Positions 35,639-44,754 of a DNA stretch of 64,000 nucleotides are shown here, one piece after another; within the stretch, counting starts at the first letter, position 1, and every line of letters starts with the position of its first letter. Location of the stretch: positions 1 through 64,000 of the forward strand of contig JBKDBG010000077.1 in assembly GCA_046314755.1 (NCBI GenBank). The letters are read 5' to 3'. The notes under the pieces were generated by a model. That model worked only from the letters and a program-made list of their open reading frames with translations. It made no database searches and was not told the DNA's origin. A program made the translations under genes and the position numbers. The DNA is from UBA6183 sp046314755 (GTDB lineage: Bacteria > Bacteroidota > Bacteroidia > UKL13-3).

Positions 35639-36439
35639 ATGGGTGAATTAAGAAAATTTACAGACCAAATGGGGCGCAGTATTGAGGTGGATTTTCCGCC
35701 TCAACGTATTATTTCATTGGTGCCTTCACAAACTGAGTTTTTATATGATTTAGGTTTAGGTAATCGGGTTATTGCACAAACTTTATTTTGTATTCACCCA
35801 AAAGAAATGCATCAATCCAAACCAAGAATAGGAGGGACCAAAAATATAAAAGTGCACGTTGTTCAGCAGTTGAATCCCGATTTAATTATTGGTAACAAAG
35901 AAGAAAACAACAAAGCAGATGTACTCTTATTAGAGAAAGATTATCCGGTTTGGATGAGTGATATTGTTGATTTGGATGAGGCTTGTGCGATGATGATTGC
36001 CATTGGAAAGTTGGTGCATGAAGAGGCTAAAGCCATGGCCATTGTTGATCGAATAAAAATCGATTTCAGCACGTTAACTCCTATTGCCCCATCATCATTA
36101 AATTGTTTATATCTAATTTGGAGAGCACCTTATATGGCTGCGGGCAAACATACCTTTATTGATGATATGTTGAAACGTTTAGGCTTAAACAATGTGGCTT
36201 ATACCTTAAATGGAAGATATCCGGAAGTAGATTTTAATAAACTAGCCACCAAGCCTGATGTTATATTTTTATCCAGCGAACCTTATCCGTTTAAACAAAA
36301 ACACATCGAAGAATTATCTGATATTTTTCCTCATGCCAAAATCATGCTGGTGGATGGGGAGTTATTCAGTTGGTATGGCAGTCGGTTGCTGCATTCTGTG
36401 CAATATTTTAAAGAATTACTGCATACAATTCAATCCTAA
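35639..36439 (+). CDS. BtuF-like helical-backbone metal/cobalamin-binding protein without signal peptide
   Basis: 266 residues. The fold signature of class III periplasmic-binding proteins is clear: PPQRIISLVPSQTEFLYDLGLGNRVIAQT at 20-50, a rigid-helix linker, and a second lobe with KPDVIFLSSEPYPF. BtuF-like proteins bind cobalamin or metal chelates for an ABC importer. Here the N-terminus starts directly with MGELRKFTDQMG and has neither a hydrophobic signal nor a lipobox, so the protein as encoded should stay in the cytosol. No permease or ATPase gene adjoins. TAGCTTCG at 35623-35630 (one mismatch to the -7 consensus) lies 8 bp before the ATG, which supports this start. A cobalamin adenosyltransferase lies 0.9 kb downstream. 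Confidence 0.8.
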   Translation: MGELRKFTDQMGRSIEVDFPPQRIISLVPSQTEFLYDLGLGNRVIAQTLFCIHPKEMHQSKPRIGGTKNIKVHVVQQLNPDLIIGNKEENNKADVLLLEKDYPVWMSDIVDLDEACAMMIAIGKLVHEEAKAMAIVDRIKIDFSTLTPIAPSSLNCLYLIWRAPYMAAGKHTFIDDMLKRLGLNNVAYTLNGRYPEVDFNKLATKPDVIFLSSEPYPFKQKHIEELSDIFPHAKIMLVDGELFSWYGSRLLHSVQYFKELLHTIQS

Positions 36440-36458
36440 GTCTTAACCTTGCAAGTAC

Positions 36459-37358
36459 ATGAGCAGTTCGTTTAAAGCATGGCTTGCCTTTGCAGGTGTT
36501 GCATTTTTTTGGGGTACCACTTTTTTAGCCATTCGTATTGGTGTGAAAAGTATGCCTCCTTTTTTAATGGCAGGAACCAGGCACTTAACAGCCGGTTTGT
36601 GTATTGGTACTTATTTTTTGTTAAGGGGTTATAAACTGCCTAATTGGAATGTTATTAAAGTGTATGTGGTAAACGGCATACTCATGTTGGTGATTGGAAA
36701 TGGCTTGGTTACTTGGGCCGAAATGTACATTAGCAGCGGACTCGCAGCTTTAATTTGTGCACTTACGCCATTGAGTATTATTATGATGAACAGTTTGTTT
36801 GGGCAACACAAAGAGCCATTAAAACTTGGTGCCATTATCGGTGTGGTGTTGTGTTTAGTTGCGCAAGTAATTATTTTCAGAGATAATCTTTCAGAATTAA
36901 CCAATCCGAATTATTTACTTGGCATTGGTGCAATATTAATTGCCATAACAGGTTGGGGGTTAGGAAGTATTTACAATAAAAATAAACATACCGGTTTGTC
37001 TCCATTGTATGGAGCCTCATTACAAATGGTTTCAGCAGGAATTATATTGTTGTTGATTGGGACTTTATTGGGTGAGTGGCCAAGTTATAAACCTACTACC
37101 GAAGGCATTTATTCCATGATGTATTTAATATTTTTCGGAAGTTTGATTGGCTATGGCAGCTACATGTATGTTTTAAAACAATTGCCGGCCACTATTGTAA
37201 GTACCTACGCATACATTAACACTATTGTTGCTGTAATTTTAGGCTGGTTATGGCTTGACGAAAAACTAAATTTAGCGATTGCATTGGCCGTTTTATTCAC
37301 CGTATTAGGTGTTTGGTTGGTGAACCAAAATTTTCAGAAACAAAAAATAAAAAACTAA
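36459..37358 (+). CDS. EamA/DMT family transporter
   Basis: 299 residues with ten hydrophobic helices in two EamA halves. The N-terminal half has AFAGVAFFWGTTFLAIRIGVKSMPPFL and the second a repeated pattern ending in YAYINTIVAVILGWLWLDEKL, typical of drug/metabolite transporters (RhaT/YedA type). It probably exports or imports a small metabolite; the substrate is not predictable. It starts 19 bp after the BtuF-like gene on the same strand. Its stop directly abuts that of the convergent adenosyltransferase gene with no spacer. Confidence 0.9.
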   Translation: MSSSFKAWLAFAGVAFFWGTTFLAIRIGVKSMPPFLMAGTRHLTAGLCIGTYFLLRGYKLPNWNVIKVYVVNGILMLVIGNGLVTWAEMYISSGLAALICALTPLSIIMMNSLFGQHKEPLKLGAIIGVVLCLVAQVIIFRDNLSELTNPNYLLGIGAILIAITGWGLGSIYNKNKHTGLSPLYGASLQMVSAGIILLLIGTLLGEWPSYKPTTEGIYSMMYLIFFGSLIGYGSYMYVLKQLPATIVSTYAYINTIVAVILGWLWLDEKLNLAIALAVLFTVLGVWLVNQNFQKQKIKN

Positions 37359-37913
37359 TTACATCCTCGGTTTCCATGGTATTTCGCTGGCACCGGCTTC
37401 ATATACTACAAATCGAGCCAAGGTAAAAAGGTAATCACTTAAGCGGTTTAAATAACGGATGATTACATCCGGTACTTCCGTTTCGCTTGATAAATGAACC
37501 ACCAAACGTTCAGCTCTGCGACAAACGCATCGTGCAACATGACAATGAGAGGCCAATACGGTTCCACCGGGTAAAATAAAACTTTTTAACTGCGGAAGTT
37601 GATCGTCCATTTTATCAATTTGTGATTCCAAAAATTCAATATCACTTTCATGCACATCCGGAATTTTCATTTTTGATTTTTCTGGATCGCTTGCCAATAC
37701 AGAACCTATGGTGAATAAACGATCTTGTATTTCATACAACACCTTATTCATTTCGGCACTTTGATAAGTGTCAGCAATTAAACCAATATAGCTGTTCAGT
37801 TCATCAACTGTTCCATAACTTTCAATACGCAAATGGTGTTTAGGCACACGCACTCCGCCAATTAATGAAGTTTCTCCTTTGTCGCCTGTTTTGGTATATA
37901 TTCTAAATGTCAT
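37359..37913 (-). CDS. PduO-type cob(I)alamin adenosyltransferase
   Basis: 184 residues. Family marks: ATP-binding TKTGDKGETSLIGGVRVPK at the N-terminus, SYGTVDELNSYIGL, and the C-terminal RCVCRRAERLVVHL and LNRLSDYLFTLAR helices. It transfers the adenosyl group of ATP to reduced cobalamin to make coenzyme B12. Its ATG overlaps the end of the serine hydrolase gene by 4 bp (ATGA), so it is the third gene of a leftward unit. A cobalamin-dependent partner such as methylmalonyl-CoA mutase is not in the window. Confidence 0.95.
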   Translation of the reverse strand: MTFRIYTKTGDKGETSLIGGVRVPKHHLRIESYGTVDELNSYIGLIADTYQSAEMNKVLYEIQDRLFTIGSVLASDPEKSKMKIPDVHESDIEFLESQIDKMDDQLPQLKSFILPGGTVLASHCHVARCVCRRAERLVVHLSSETEVPDVIIRYLNRLSDYLFTLARFVVYEAGASEIPWKPRM

Positions 37914-39010
37914 TTTGTGTTGAGTTGTTGTTGTAAATTTTTCCTGAAAGTTTCATCGGTAAAACATTTCTTTTCAAACTCATTTAAACTGGCTTGTAAT
38001 TTAATGTTTTCCAATGGCGACAGGTTATTAAAAAATACAGCTAATGCGCCTGAATTGTTTTGATTGTCGGTAAAATAAGCTGCTTGTGTTAATATAAAAG
38101 CGGTTGAACCGCCTTTGCTTCCGTAGCGTTTAAGCAATTGGGGTGACTCAGTTGATAATTCATGTTGTTCCATAATTACGCGCAACAAGGAATCCATTTT
38201 CGGCTGATTAAATCCTTTTTGTATACGCAACATCATTTGCGCATACTCCTTTGGCGAACCACCCGGCAAACGATTCGACCAAATGCGTTGTGCTTTCAAG
38301 TCAATATCATGGTAGTTTAATTCTTGTTTTAACCTAGGGTTGTTTTTTAACTGCAAATGTGCATCCGCACATTGGTTCCTGTATTCTTCAGCACTCAACT
38401 GATCAATTCTTGCGATAAAATCTTTGTATTCTTCATTCGACTTTTTTTGATACAAGGTAAGTGCACCAACAAAATCATATAAAGGAGAATGTGTAGTAAA
38501 ATCAAGCAATGAATCTGCCGTTTGCTGAATGTGGTTGATGCCTAATACATCCAATAAAAATGCACTGTTGGCATTTGAACTGTAAGCAATCATTCCTTTG
38601 GCAATTTCCATTAAACTGATTTTACCTTTGTTGGCGGTTAGTTGATTATTAATGCTGCTTAACCAAGCATCATGAGCACCTCCATCAGTTTCGGGTAAGT
38701 AGTATTTATTCAATTCAGCAGTATCAATTAATGCGTTTTCATCTATTCGCTTTAGAAATGCTTGGTGGGCAAATTCCGCAGCTATTAAGGTTTTTACGGC
38801 ACTTGCCGTTGGCATCACTGTGTCTGCATTTTGAGCAGCAATTGCCTCGTTATTGATGATTAAATAAATGGCCGATTTATTTTTATGTTTAATTAGAAAA
38901 TCGACAATTCGGTTGGCATCAGGTTTCACATAAAAGTAAGCCCAAATAAAGCTTCCAATGGCCAATACAACCAAAGGTAAAACCACCCAAAGCAATATCT
39001 TACGAAGCAT
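37910..39010 (-). CDS. Membrane-anchored class A beta-lactamase-fold serine hydrolase
   Basis: 366 residues. One N-terminal helix (about 4-27) anchors it. The beta-lactamase/transpeptidase motifs are present in order: SxxK in PTASAVKTLI, SxN in YSSNANSAF, and KGG in GSKGGSTAFI. This fits the class A beta-lactamase-like serine hydrolase family, but true beta-lactamases carry a Glu on the omega loop that I cannot place, so antibiotic hydrolysis is not claimed; a peptidoglycan-related or esterase function is as likely. It sits 2 bp downstream of the reductase gene and overlaps the adenosyltransferase start by 4 bp. Confidence 0.82.
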   Translation of the reverse strand: MLRKILLWVVLPLVVLAIGSFIWAYFYVKPDANRIVDFLIKHKNKSAIYLIINNEAIAAQNADTVMPTASAVKTLIAAEFAHQAFLKRIDENALIDTAELNKYYLPETDGGAHDAWLSSINNQLTANKGKISLMEIAKGMIAYSSNANSAFLLDVLGINHIQQTADSLLDFTTHSPLYDFVGALTLYQKKSNEEYKDFIARIDQLSAEEYRNQCADAHLQLKNNPRLKQELNYHDIDLKAQRIWSNRLPGGSPKEYAQMMLRIQKGFNQPKMDSLLRVIMEQHELSTESPQLLKRYGSKGGSTAFILTQAAYFTDNQNNSGALAVFFNNLSPLENIKLQASLNEFEKKCFTDETFRKNLQQQLNTK

Positions 39011-39012
39011 AA

Positions 39013-40170
39013 TTAATAAAAATATTTAGGAATTTGTTTATTGATAAGAGGTACATTCCCCAAGCGGATTAACCCATTTATTAGCCAAACCCGATCACTT
39101 AAAATACGTTGCAGGTAATAATGGTTTTTGAAATTACTCCACATTTTGCGATACACTCGCTCATCATATTGCTTTAAATATTCGGCTGCAAAATTGTTGT
39201 TTTCAAAACATTTAATGGCTTGTTCAGCGGCAAACTTTCCACTTTCCATGGCCGTTTCAATTCCTTCTCCACTAAACGGATCAATCAATGAAGCTGCATC
39301 ACCGCATAACATAAAACCATTACCGGATAGCTTATGTTTTTTTGAGCCCAATGGCAACCCAAATCCTTTAATATCTTCGAGCGGTTCAGCATCTTTAAAC
39401 CTTTCGGCAATTTCCGGTATGCTCTGTATAATAGCGGATAAACTTTTCTTTAAATCAATTTTTTGTTTAGAAATGGTATCGCTTAACATCCCAAATCCAA
39501 CATTCGCTTCGTTATTGCTTAATGGAAAAATCCAAAAATAGCCCGGCAAAAATCCTTTTAAAAAATACACCTCCAATGCATTTCCTTCCAATCCTTTTAC
39601 GTTGCGGTAATATTGGCGCACTGCACCTGAATAATGTTTTTTATCCACTTGAATTTGACCCAATTTTTTAGCGGCAACGGAGTGTGCCCCATCGCAAGCA
39701 ATCAATAGTTTTGATTGGAGGGTTTCCCCATTATCTAAAGTGACCAAATTAACACCGTCTTGCTGCTGCACTTGTTTTACGGCATTACCAAGTTTAACGC
39801 TGAGGGTAGGGTGTTGCCCTGTTGCTTTTTCAAACAACCAATTATCGAAATCCAGTCTTCTGATGCAATGCCCCACTTTACTAAATGCAATTTCTAATGA
39901 TTGAAATTTAGGGCTGTATAGTTTTGCTTTTGTGATGGATGTTTTTGGTGCAAAATCCAATAAATCGGTTTCCAATTCTGGGTTAATTTGTCGGAGTATT
40001 CTTTTAGCAATTGAACTTACCGCATCCCCACATATTTTATCTCTGGGGAAAGTGGATTTATCTATTAACGCAACTTTTAATCCTGATTGTTTTAAGGTGA
40101 GTGCGCAGGTTGAACCTGCCGGTCCAGCTCCCGTAATTATTACATCAAATGTCCAAGTTTCAGTTGTCAA
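39013..40170 (-). CDS. Geranylgeranyl-reductase-type FAD-dependent oxidoreductase
   Basis: About 385 residues. The FAD-binding N-terminus has DVIITGAGPAGSTCAL (GxGxxG), then RDKICGDAVSS, CDGAHSVAAKKLG and FMLCGDAASLIDPFSGEGI, the set seen in geranylgeranyl reductase/lycopene-cyclase-like flavoproteins. It probably reduces isoprenoid double bonds (menaquinone or lipid side chains). No ATG precedes the Rossmann motif in frame: the choices are TTG at 40170, giving MTTETWTFD, or TTG at 40200. I choose 40170 because the family starts a few residues before the motif. It is the first gene of a leftward three-gene unit. Confidence 0.85.
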   Translation of the reverse strand: MTTETWTFDVIITGAGPAGSTCALTLKQSGLKVALIDKSTFPRDKICGDAVSSIAKRILRQINPELETDLLDFAPKTSITKAKLYSPKFQSLEIAFSKVGHCIRRLDFDNWLFEKATGQHPTLSVKLGNAVKQVQQQDGVNLVTLDNGETLQSKLLIACDGAHSVAAKKLGQIQVDKKHYSGAVRQYYRNVKGLEGNALEVYFLKGFLPGYFWIFPLSNNEANVGFGMLSDTISKQKIDLKKSLSAIIQSIPEIAERFKDAEPLEDIKGFGLPLGSKKHKLSGNGFMLCGDAASLIDPFSGEGIETAMESGKFAAEQAIKCFENNNFAAEYLKQYDERVYRKMWSNFKNHYYLQRILSDRVWLINGLIRLGNVPLINKQIPKYFY

Positions 40171-40236
40171 AACACAAAAGATAATCGCAATAATAAGCAA
40201 TCATCATTAAACCTTTAGAGAGAAAATCCATCTGTT

Positions 40237-41550
40237 ATGCTAAAATTGTATATGATTCGGATTATTATTTTCTGCTTTACACTTATTGTTTCATACTCGG
40301 GTGTTGCTCAATTGTATTTTCCTCCTTTGAATAATAATTCATGGGAAACCGTTTCTCCGGATTCCTTAGGATGGTGTACTTCCCGTCAAGACAGTTTGTT
40401 TAAACTGCTCGAAGTCAACAATACCAAAGGATTTATTATTTTAAAAGACGGTAAAATAGCTGTAGAAAAATACTTCGGAACTTTTTCTCAAGATTCTTTG
40501 TGGTATTGGGCATCTGCGGGTAAAACAGTAACTGCTTTTTTAATTGGTGTGGCTCAACAAAATAATTTACTCAACATTGCCGATTCAACAAGTAAATATT
40601 TAGGAACCGGTTGGACCTCAGCCCCAGCTGAAAAAGAAAGATTGATTACCATACGCAATCAATTAACCATGACTACGGGTTTGGATTATAATGTACCGGA
40701 TGATAATTGCACCACGCCTGCATGTTTAAAATACCGAAATGATGCCGGAACGCAATGGTACTATCACAACGCAACGTATTTGTTGCTGCAAGATGTGATT
40801 GAGTCGGCATCGGGACGAACTTTACAGCAGTTTACCAATCAACAATTAAACTTAAAAACTGGCATTAACGGAGGTTGGTTTAATGGAACCTTTTATTCCA
40901 GACCACGTGGAATGGCTCGTTTTGGATTGCTCATGTTAAATAAAGGCATATGGAACACCGATACATTATTGTTTGATACGGCTTATTACCGACAAATGAT
41001 CACGCCTTCACAAAGTTTAAATGAATCATACGGTTATTTGTGGTGGCTGAATGGTTACAATAGTTACAAACTACCTGGCACTACATTTACCTTTCCCGGA
41101 ATGTTGTGTAAACCAGCACCACCTGATTTGTTCTCCGGCTTAGGTAAAAACGACCAAAAATTATACATCTGGCCTTCTGAGCGCATCGTAATTGTTAGAA
41201 TGGGTGAATCGGCTTCTGATGGATCTTTAGTTCCTGTTGTTTTTGATACTTTGTTATGGCGAGAATTAAGGCAGTTTATCTGTTCACCCCAAACAGGACT
41301 CCCAAATGAAACAGCCTATTCAACCAAACGTATAAACATTTACCCTAATCCTGTGCAATCACAACTCACCATTGAGGCATTTACGGATGGTTATTATACC
41401 ATTACAGACGCTAAGGGAAGTACAATCAAAGCAGGAGAAGTAAAGGGAGGAACCTCTCATATCGATTTAGAAAAAGAAAAACCCGGAATGTATTGTATTA
41501 CCTTTAGATACAGCTCCGGGATTTCAGTTAAAAAGTTTATAAAGTTGTGA
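40237..41550 (+). CDS. Secreted serine hydrolase (class C beta-lactamase fold) with T9SS sorting domain
   Basis: 437 residues; the ATG at 40252 is a second possible start. The signal peptide ends near residue 25 (YSGVAQ). The beta-lactamase-related/AmpC-type domain has SAGKTVTAF (SxxK) near residue 90 and a Tyr-x-Asn (YHN) near residue 172, then GYLWWLNGYN and a lid region. The third motif is not a clear HxG/KTG. The last 75 residues are a T9SS sorting domain (INIYPNPVQSQ ... PGMYCITF ... KKFIKL). It should act outside the cell as an esterase or D-aminopeptidase-like enzyme; the substrate is unknown. It is divergent from the reductase unit and converges on the response regulator with an 8-bp gap. 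Confidence 0.85.
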   Translation: MLKLYMIRIIIFCFTLIVSYSGVAQLYFPPLNNNSWETVSPDSLGWCTSRQDSLFKLLEVNNTKGFIILKDGKIAVEKYFGTFSQDSLWYWASAGKTVTAFLIGVAQQNNLLNIADSTSKYLGTGWTSAPAEKERLITIRNQLTMTTGLDYNVPDDNCTTPACLKYRNDAGTQWYYHNATYLLLQDVIESASGRTLQQFTNQQLNLKTGINGGWFNGTFYSRPRGMARFGLLMLNKGIWNTDTLLFDTAYYRQMITPSQSLNESYGYLWWLNGYNSYKLPGTTFTFPGMLCKPAPPDLFSGLGKNDQKLYIWPSERIVIVRMGESASDGSLVPVVFDTLLWRELRQFICSPQTGLPNETAYSTKRINIYPNPVQSQLTIEAFTDGYYTITDAKGSTIKAGEVKGGTSHIDLEKEKPGMYCITFRYSSGISVKKFIKL

Positions 41551-41558
41551 GTTATTAA

Positions 41559-42254
41559 TTAAGATCTTGCATTAATCACTTTATAACCAACACCGTGCTC
41601 ATTTAATATTTCAAGCGGGGTGTTGGTTTTGATTATTTTTCTCAATTTGGAAAGATAAACATCTAAACACTTGGAGGTGTATAAGTCATTTGATCCCCAC
41701 ACTTTTTCCATTAGGTCTTTTCGCGTTACTGTGTCATTGAAATTTTCAAACAACAGTTTAATTAAATGAGCCTCTTTGGCGCTTAATTTAACAGAGCCAT
41801 TCAATCCGATTAACAAACGTGTATTGTTATCAAAACTAATGGAAGAGGGAAAGCCAGGGTTACCATTCCTTTCAGAAGTTGATTTCTGTGTTCTTCTCAT
41901 TATTGCATCTACGCGCAATACCAATTCACGTAACTGAAAAGGCTTTTGGATGTAATCATCACATCCGGCTTCAAACGCAGAGTATTTGGTTTGTACATCA
42001 TCATTGGCCGTCACAAATAGGATAGGAACTGCTTGGTCGCTTGAACGAATTTGTCGAGCAAGTGTAATTCCATCCATATCCGGTAGGGAATAATCTAAAA
42101 TGCAAATATCGTACGTGTTTGGTTTAAAAATTTTAGTGGCCTCCGTTCCGGATTTACACCACTGCACTTGAGAGCCGTTTCCTGTAAAAACAGCTTCAAT
42201 AAGATTTCCAATAGAGGAATCATCTTCAACTAGATAAATTCTATTAATTTTCAT
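41559..42254 (-). CDS. OmpR/PhoB family response regulator (orphan)
   Basis: 231 residues from the ATG at 42254. The receiver domain has the acidic pocket (YLVEDDSS), the phosphoacceptor Asp in CILDYSLPDMDG, the switch Thr in LFVTAND and the Lys in YIQKPF. A serine/glycine-rich linker leads to a winged-helix DNA-binding domain (LSAKEAHLIKLL, VTRKDLMEKVWG, LDVYLSKLRKII, GVGYKVI). It is a transcription factor controlled by phosphorylation. No histidine kinase gene is adjacent, so its partner lies elsewhere. The 220 bp between it and sufB hold the sufB promoter and no further gene. Confidence 0.94.
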   Translation of the reverse strand: MKINRIYLVEDDSSIGNLIEAVFTGNGSQVQWCKSGTEATKIFKPNTYDICILDYSLPDMDGITLARQIRSSDQAVPILFVTANDDVQTKYSAFEAGCDDYIQKPFQLRELVLRVDAIMRRTQKSTSERNGNPGFPSSISFDNNTRLLIGLNGSVKLSAKEAHLIKLLFENFNDTVTRKDLMEKVWGSNDLYTSKCLDVYLSKLRKIIKTNTPLEILNEHGVGYKVINARS

Positions 42255-42455
42255 AGGCAATTAGGCTTAATGGAGTTCCTTAAGTTGATAAGAATCCATC
42301 ATGCCACGAAGTTAAAATATGATTTGGTTAAAACATTGTTTTATTTGATAAACGGTGGTATTAAGAGAAAATTATGATTTATGTGAGGAGGCCAAACAAT
42401 TTTACAAATAGGTTGTATAAGTAATTTAGATTTAGTTTAAATAAATTAATAATAG

Positions 42456-42463
42456 TACATTTG
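42456..42463 (+). promoter_or_regulatory. Putative suf operon -7 element (TACATTTG)
   Basis: TACATTTG fits TAnnTTTG exactly and ends 13 bp before the sufB ATG. Upstream AT-rich sequence has TTTAG at 42431-42435 in roughly the -33 place. No IscR-like palindrome is obvious. Confidence 0.5.
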
Positions 42464-42476
42464 TGCCTCAATAATT

Positions 42477-43922
42477 ATGGCAGAAGAAATAGATATCATT
42501 GATCAGGTTGTAAGTCAGGAATACAAGTACGGATTTACAACCAATATTGAAATGGAAACTGCCCCAAAGGGGTTGAATGAAGATATTGTTCGATTTATTT
42601 CGGCAAAAAAGAATGAACCGGAATGGATGCTCGAGTACAGGTTAAAAGCCTATCAGCATTGGTTAAGTATGGAAGAGCCAAAATGGCAAAACTTCTCGTA
42701 TCCGAAGGTAAATTACCAAGATGTTATTTTTTATGCAGCACCTAAGGAAAAGAAGAAGTTAAACAGCCTTGATGAGGTTGACCCGGAGTTGCTTAAAACC
42801 TTCGAAAAGTTGGGCATTTCTTTAGATGAGCAAAAACGTTTGACCGGAGTAGCCGTTGATGCCGTGTTTGATTCGGTGTCAATTGCCACTACTTTTAAAG
42901 ATCAATTAAAAGAAAAGGGCATCATTTTTTGTTCAATGAGTGAAGCCGTACATGAACATCCTGAGTTGGTGAAGAAATATTTGGGTTCGGTTGTACCGCA
43001 CACCGATAACTATTTTGCTGCTTTAAATGCTGCAGTATTTAGTGACGGGTCGTTTGTATACATTCCTAAAGGAGTGAGATGCCCAATGGAATTGTCAACC
43101 TACTTTAGAATTAACGCTGAAAATACCGGCCAATTTGAAAGAACCCTGATTATTGCAGATGAAAATTCATATGTAAGTTATTTGGAAGGTTGCACAGCTC
43201 CAATGCGTGATGAAAATCAATTGCATGCAGCTGTAGTTGAGTTAGTAGCCTTAGACCGAGCAGAGATTAAATACTCAACCGTACAAAATTGGTATCCGGG
43301 TGATAAGGACGGTAAAGGAGGAATTTACAACTTCGTAACCAAACGCGGCATTTGTATGGGTGATTATTCAAAAATCAGCTGGACGCAAGTGGAGACCGGA
43401 AGCGCCATTACTTGGAAATATCCAAGTTGTATTTTAAAAGGTGATTATTCGGTAGGTGAATTCTTTTCGGTAGCCGTAACCAATAATATGCAACAAGCCG
43501 ATACCGGAACCAAAATGATTCATATAGGTAAGCATTCGAAAAGCCGAATTGTGTCAAAAGGTATATCAGCAGGTAAATCTCATAATACCTATCGCGGATT
43601 GGTGAAGGTGAATAAAAAAGCAGATTCAGCAAGGAATTACACTCAATGTGACAGTATGTTAATTGGAGATCGTTGCGGTGCGCATACTTTTCCATATATC
43701 GAAATTAACAATAAATCGGCCATGGTTGAACATGAAGCCAGTACCTCTAAAATTGGTGAAGATCAAATTTTTTATTGTAACCAACGCGGTATTGGAACAG
43801 AAGAAGCCATTAGTTTAATTGTAAATGGTTTTTGCCGCGAAGTATTAAACCAATTGCCAATGGAGTTTGCTGTTGAAGCACAAAAATTGTTAGCGGTTTC
43901 ATTAGAAGGCTCTGTAGGTTAA
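42477..43922 (+). CDS. sufB: Fe-S cluster assembly scaffold SufB
   Basis: 481 residues. SufB is the scaffold subunit of the SufBC2D complex, on which Fe-S clusters are built. The sequence has the family's long N-terminal helical part, GVAVDAVFDSVSI, then PKGVRCPMELSTYFRIN, a beta-helix core with YLEGCTAPM and SKGISAGKSHNTYRGLV, and the C-terminal conserved block CDSMLIGDRCGAHTFPYIE with Cys and NQRGI. Length fits the family (about 480-495). It is the first gene of the rightward suf operon, with sufC 44 bp downstream. Confidence 0.97.
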   Translation: MAEEIDIIDQVVSQEYKYGFTTNIEMETAPKGLNEDIVRFISAKKNEPEWMLEYRLKAYQHWLSMEEPKWQNFSYPKVNYQDVIFYAAPKEKKKLNSLDEVDPELLKTFEKLGISLDEQKRLTGVAVDAVFDSVSIATTFKDQLKEKGIIFCSMSEAVHEHPELVKKYLGSVVPHTDNYFAALNAAVFSDGSFVYIPKGVRCPMELSTYFRINAENTGQFERTLIIADENSYVSYLEGCTAPMRDENQLHAAVVELVALDRAEIKYSTVQNWYPGDKDGKGGIYNFVTKRGICMGDYSKISWTQVETGSAITWKYPSCILKGDYSVGEFFSVAVTNNMQQADTGTKMIHIGKHSKSRIVSKGISAGKSHNTYRGLVKVNKKADSARNYTQCDSMLIGDRCGAHTFPYIEINNKSAMVEHEASTSKIGEDQIFYCNQRGIGTEEAISLIVNGFCREVLNQLPMEFAVEAQKLLAVSLEGSVG

Positions 43923-43966
43923 TCAATATTCATCATTATCAAATTCAAATTATTACACTTAATATC

Positions 43967-44728
43967 ATGCTAGAAATAAAAAATCTGCACGCGGAAATTG
44001 AAGGAAAAAAAATCCTAAATGGAATAAATTTAACGGTTAAGCCGGGAGAAGTTCATGCTATTATGGGGCCTAACGGTGCAGGTAAAAGTACTTTATCATC
44101 GGTATTGGCAGGTCGTGCTGATTATATGGTAACAGGTGGTGAAATTATTTTTGAAGGGAAAGACTTATTAGAAATGTCTCCTGAAGACCGTGCACGTGAA
44201 GGGGTGTTCTTGGCGTTTCAATATCCGGTTGAAATTCCAGGGGTAAGTACCACCAACTTTTTAAAAACCGCCATTAACGAAAAACGCAAATACCAAGGAT
44301 TAGAACCCATGGAGGCAACTGATTTCTTGAAATTTATGCGTGAAAAAATGGAGCTGATGGAAATGGATAAGGCCTTAACCTCACGCAGTTTAAACGAAGG
44401 ATTTAGCGGTGGTGAGAAAAAGCGTAATGAGGTTTTTCAAATGGCTATGCTTGAGCCAAAATTAGCGATTATGGATGAGACTGATTCCGGTTTGGATATT
44501 GATGCCTTAAGATTGGTTTCAAATGGGGTGAATAAATTACGTAATACCGAGCGTTCGTTTGTGGTGATAACCCATTACCAACGTTTGTTAGATTATATTG
44601 TGCCTGATTATGTACATGTATTATACAAAGGCCGTATTGTGAAAAGTGGTGATGCCGGATTGGCCAAAGAATTAGAAGCTAAAGGTTACGATTGGATCAA
44701 GGCTGAAGTTGAAGCAGCATCGGTGTAA
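43967..44728 (+). CDS. sufC: Fe-S cluster assembly ATPase SufC
   Basis: 253 residues. ABC-type ATPase that dimerises on SufB and SufD to drive cluster assembly; it is cytosolic and not a transporter subunit. Walker A is GPNGAGKST, the signature is EGFSGGEKKRNE, and Walker B reads LAIMDETDSGLDIDAL, the SufC-specific variant of the D-loop. The Q-loop lies in LAFQYPVEIPG. It follows sufB by 44 bp and precedes sufD by 26 bp. Confidence 0.97.
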   Translation: MLEIKNLHAEIEGKKILNGINLTVKPGEVHAIMGPNGAGKSTLSSVLAGRADYMVTGGEIIFEGKDLLEMSPEDRAREGVFLAFQYPVEIPGVSTTNFLKTAINEKRKYQGLEPMEATDFLKFMREKMELMEMDKALTSRSLNEGFSGGEKKRNEVFQMAMLEPKLAIMDETDSGLDIDALRLVSNGVNKLRNTERSFVVITHYQRLLDYIVPDYVHVLYKGRIVKSGDAGLAKELEAKGYDWIKAEVEAASV

Positions 44729-44754
44729 GTTGGGCTTAATAATCAATAGTAACA

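Noticed and set aside
37910..39010. Antibiotic-resistance beta-lactamase
   Set aside because: SxxK, SxN and KGG-type motifs are present, but a class A omega-loop Glu was not located and the gene sits in an unrelated housekeeping unit.
42373..42423. A 16-codon ORF in the gap upstream of sufB
   Set aside because: Too short, no recognisable motif, and no promoter or spacing support.
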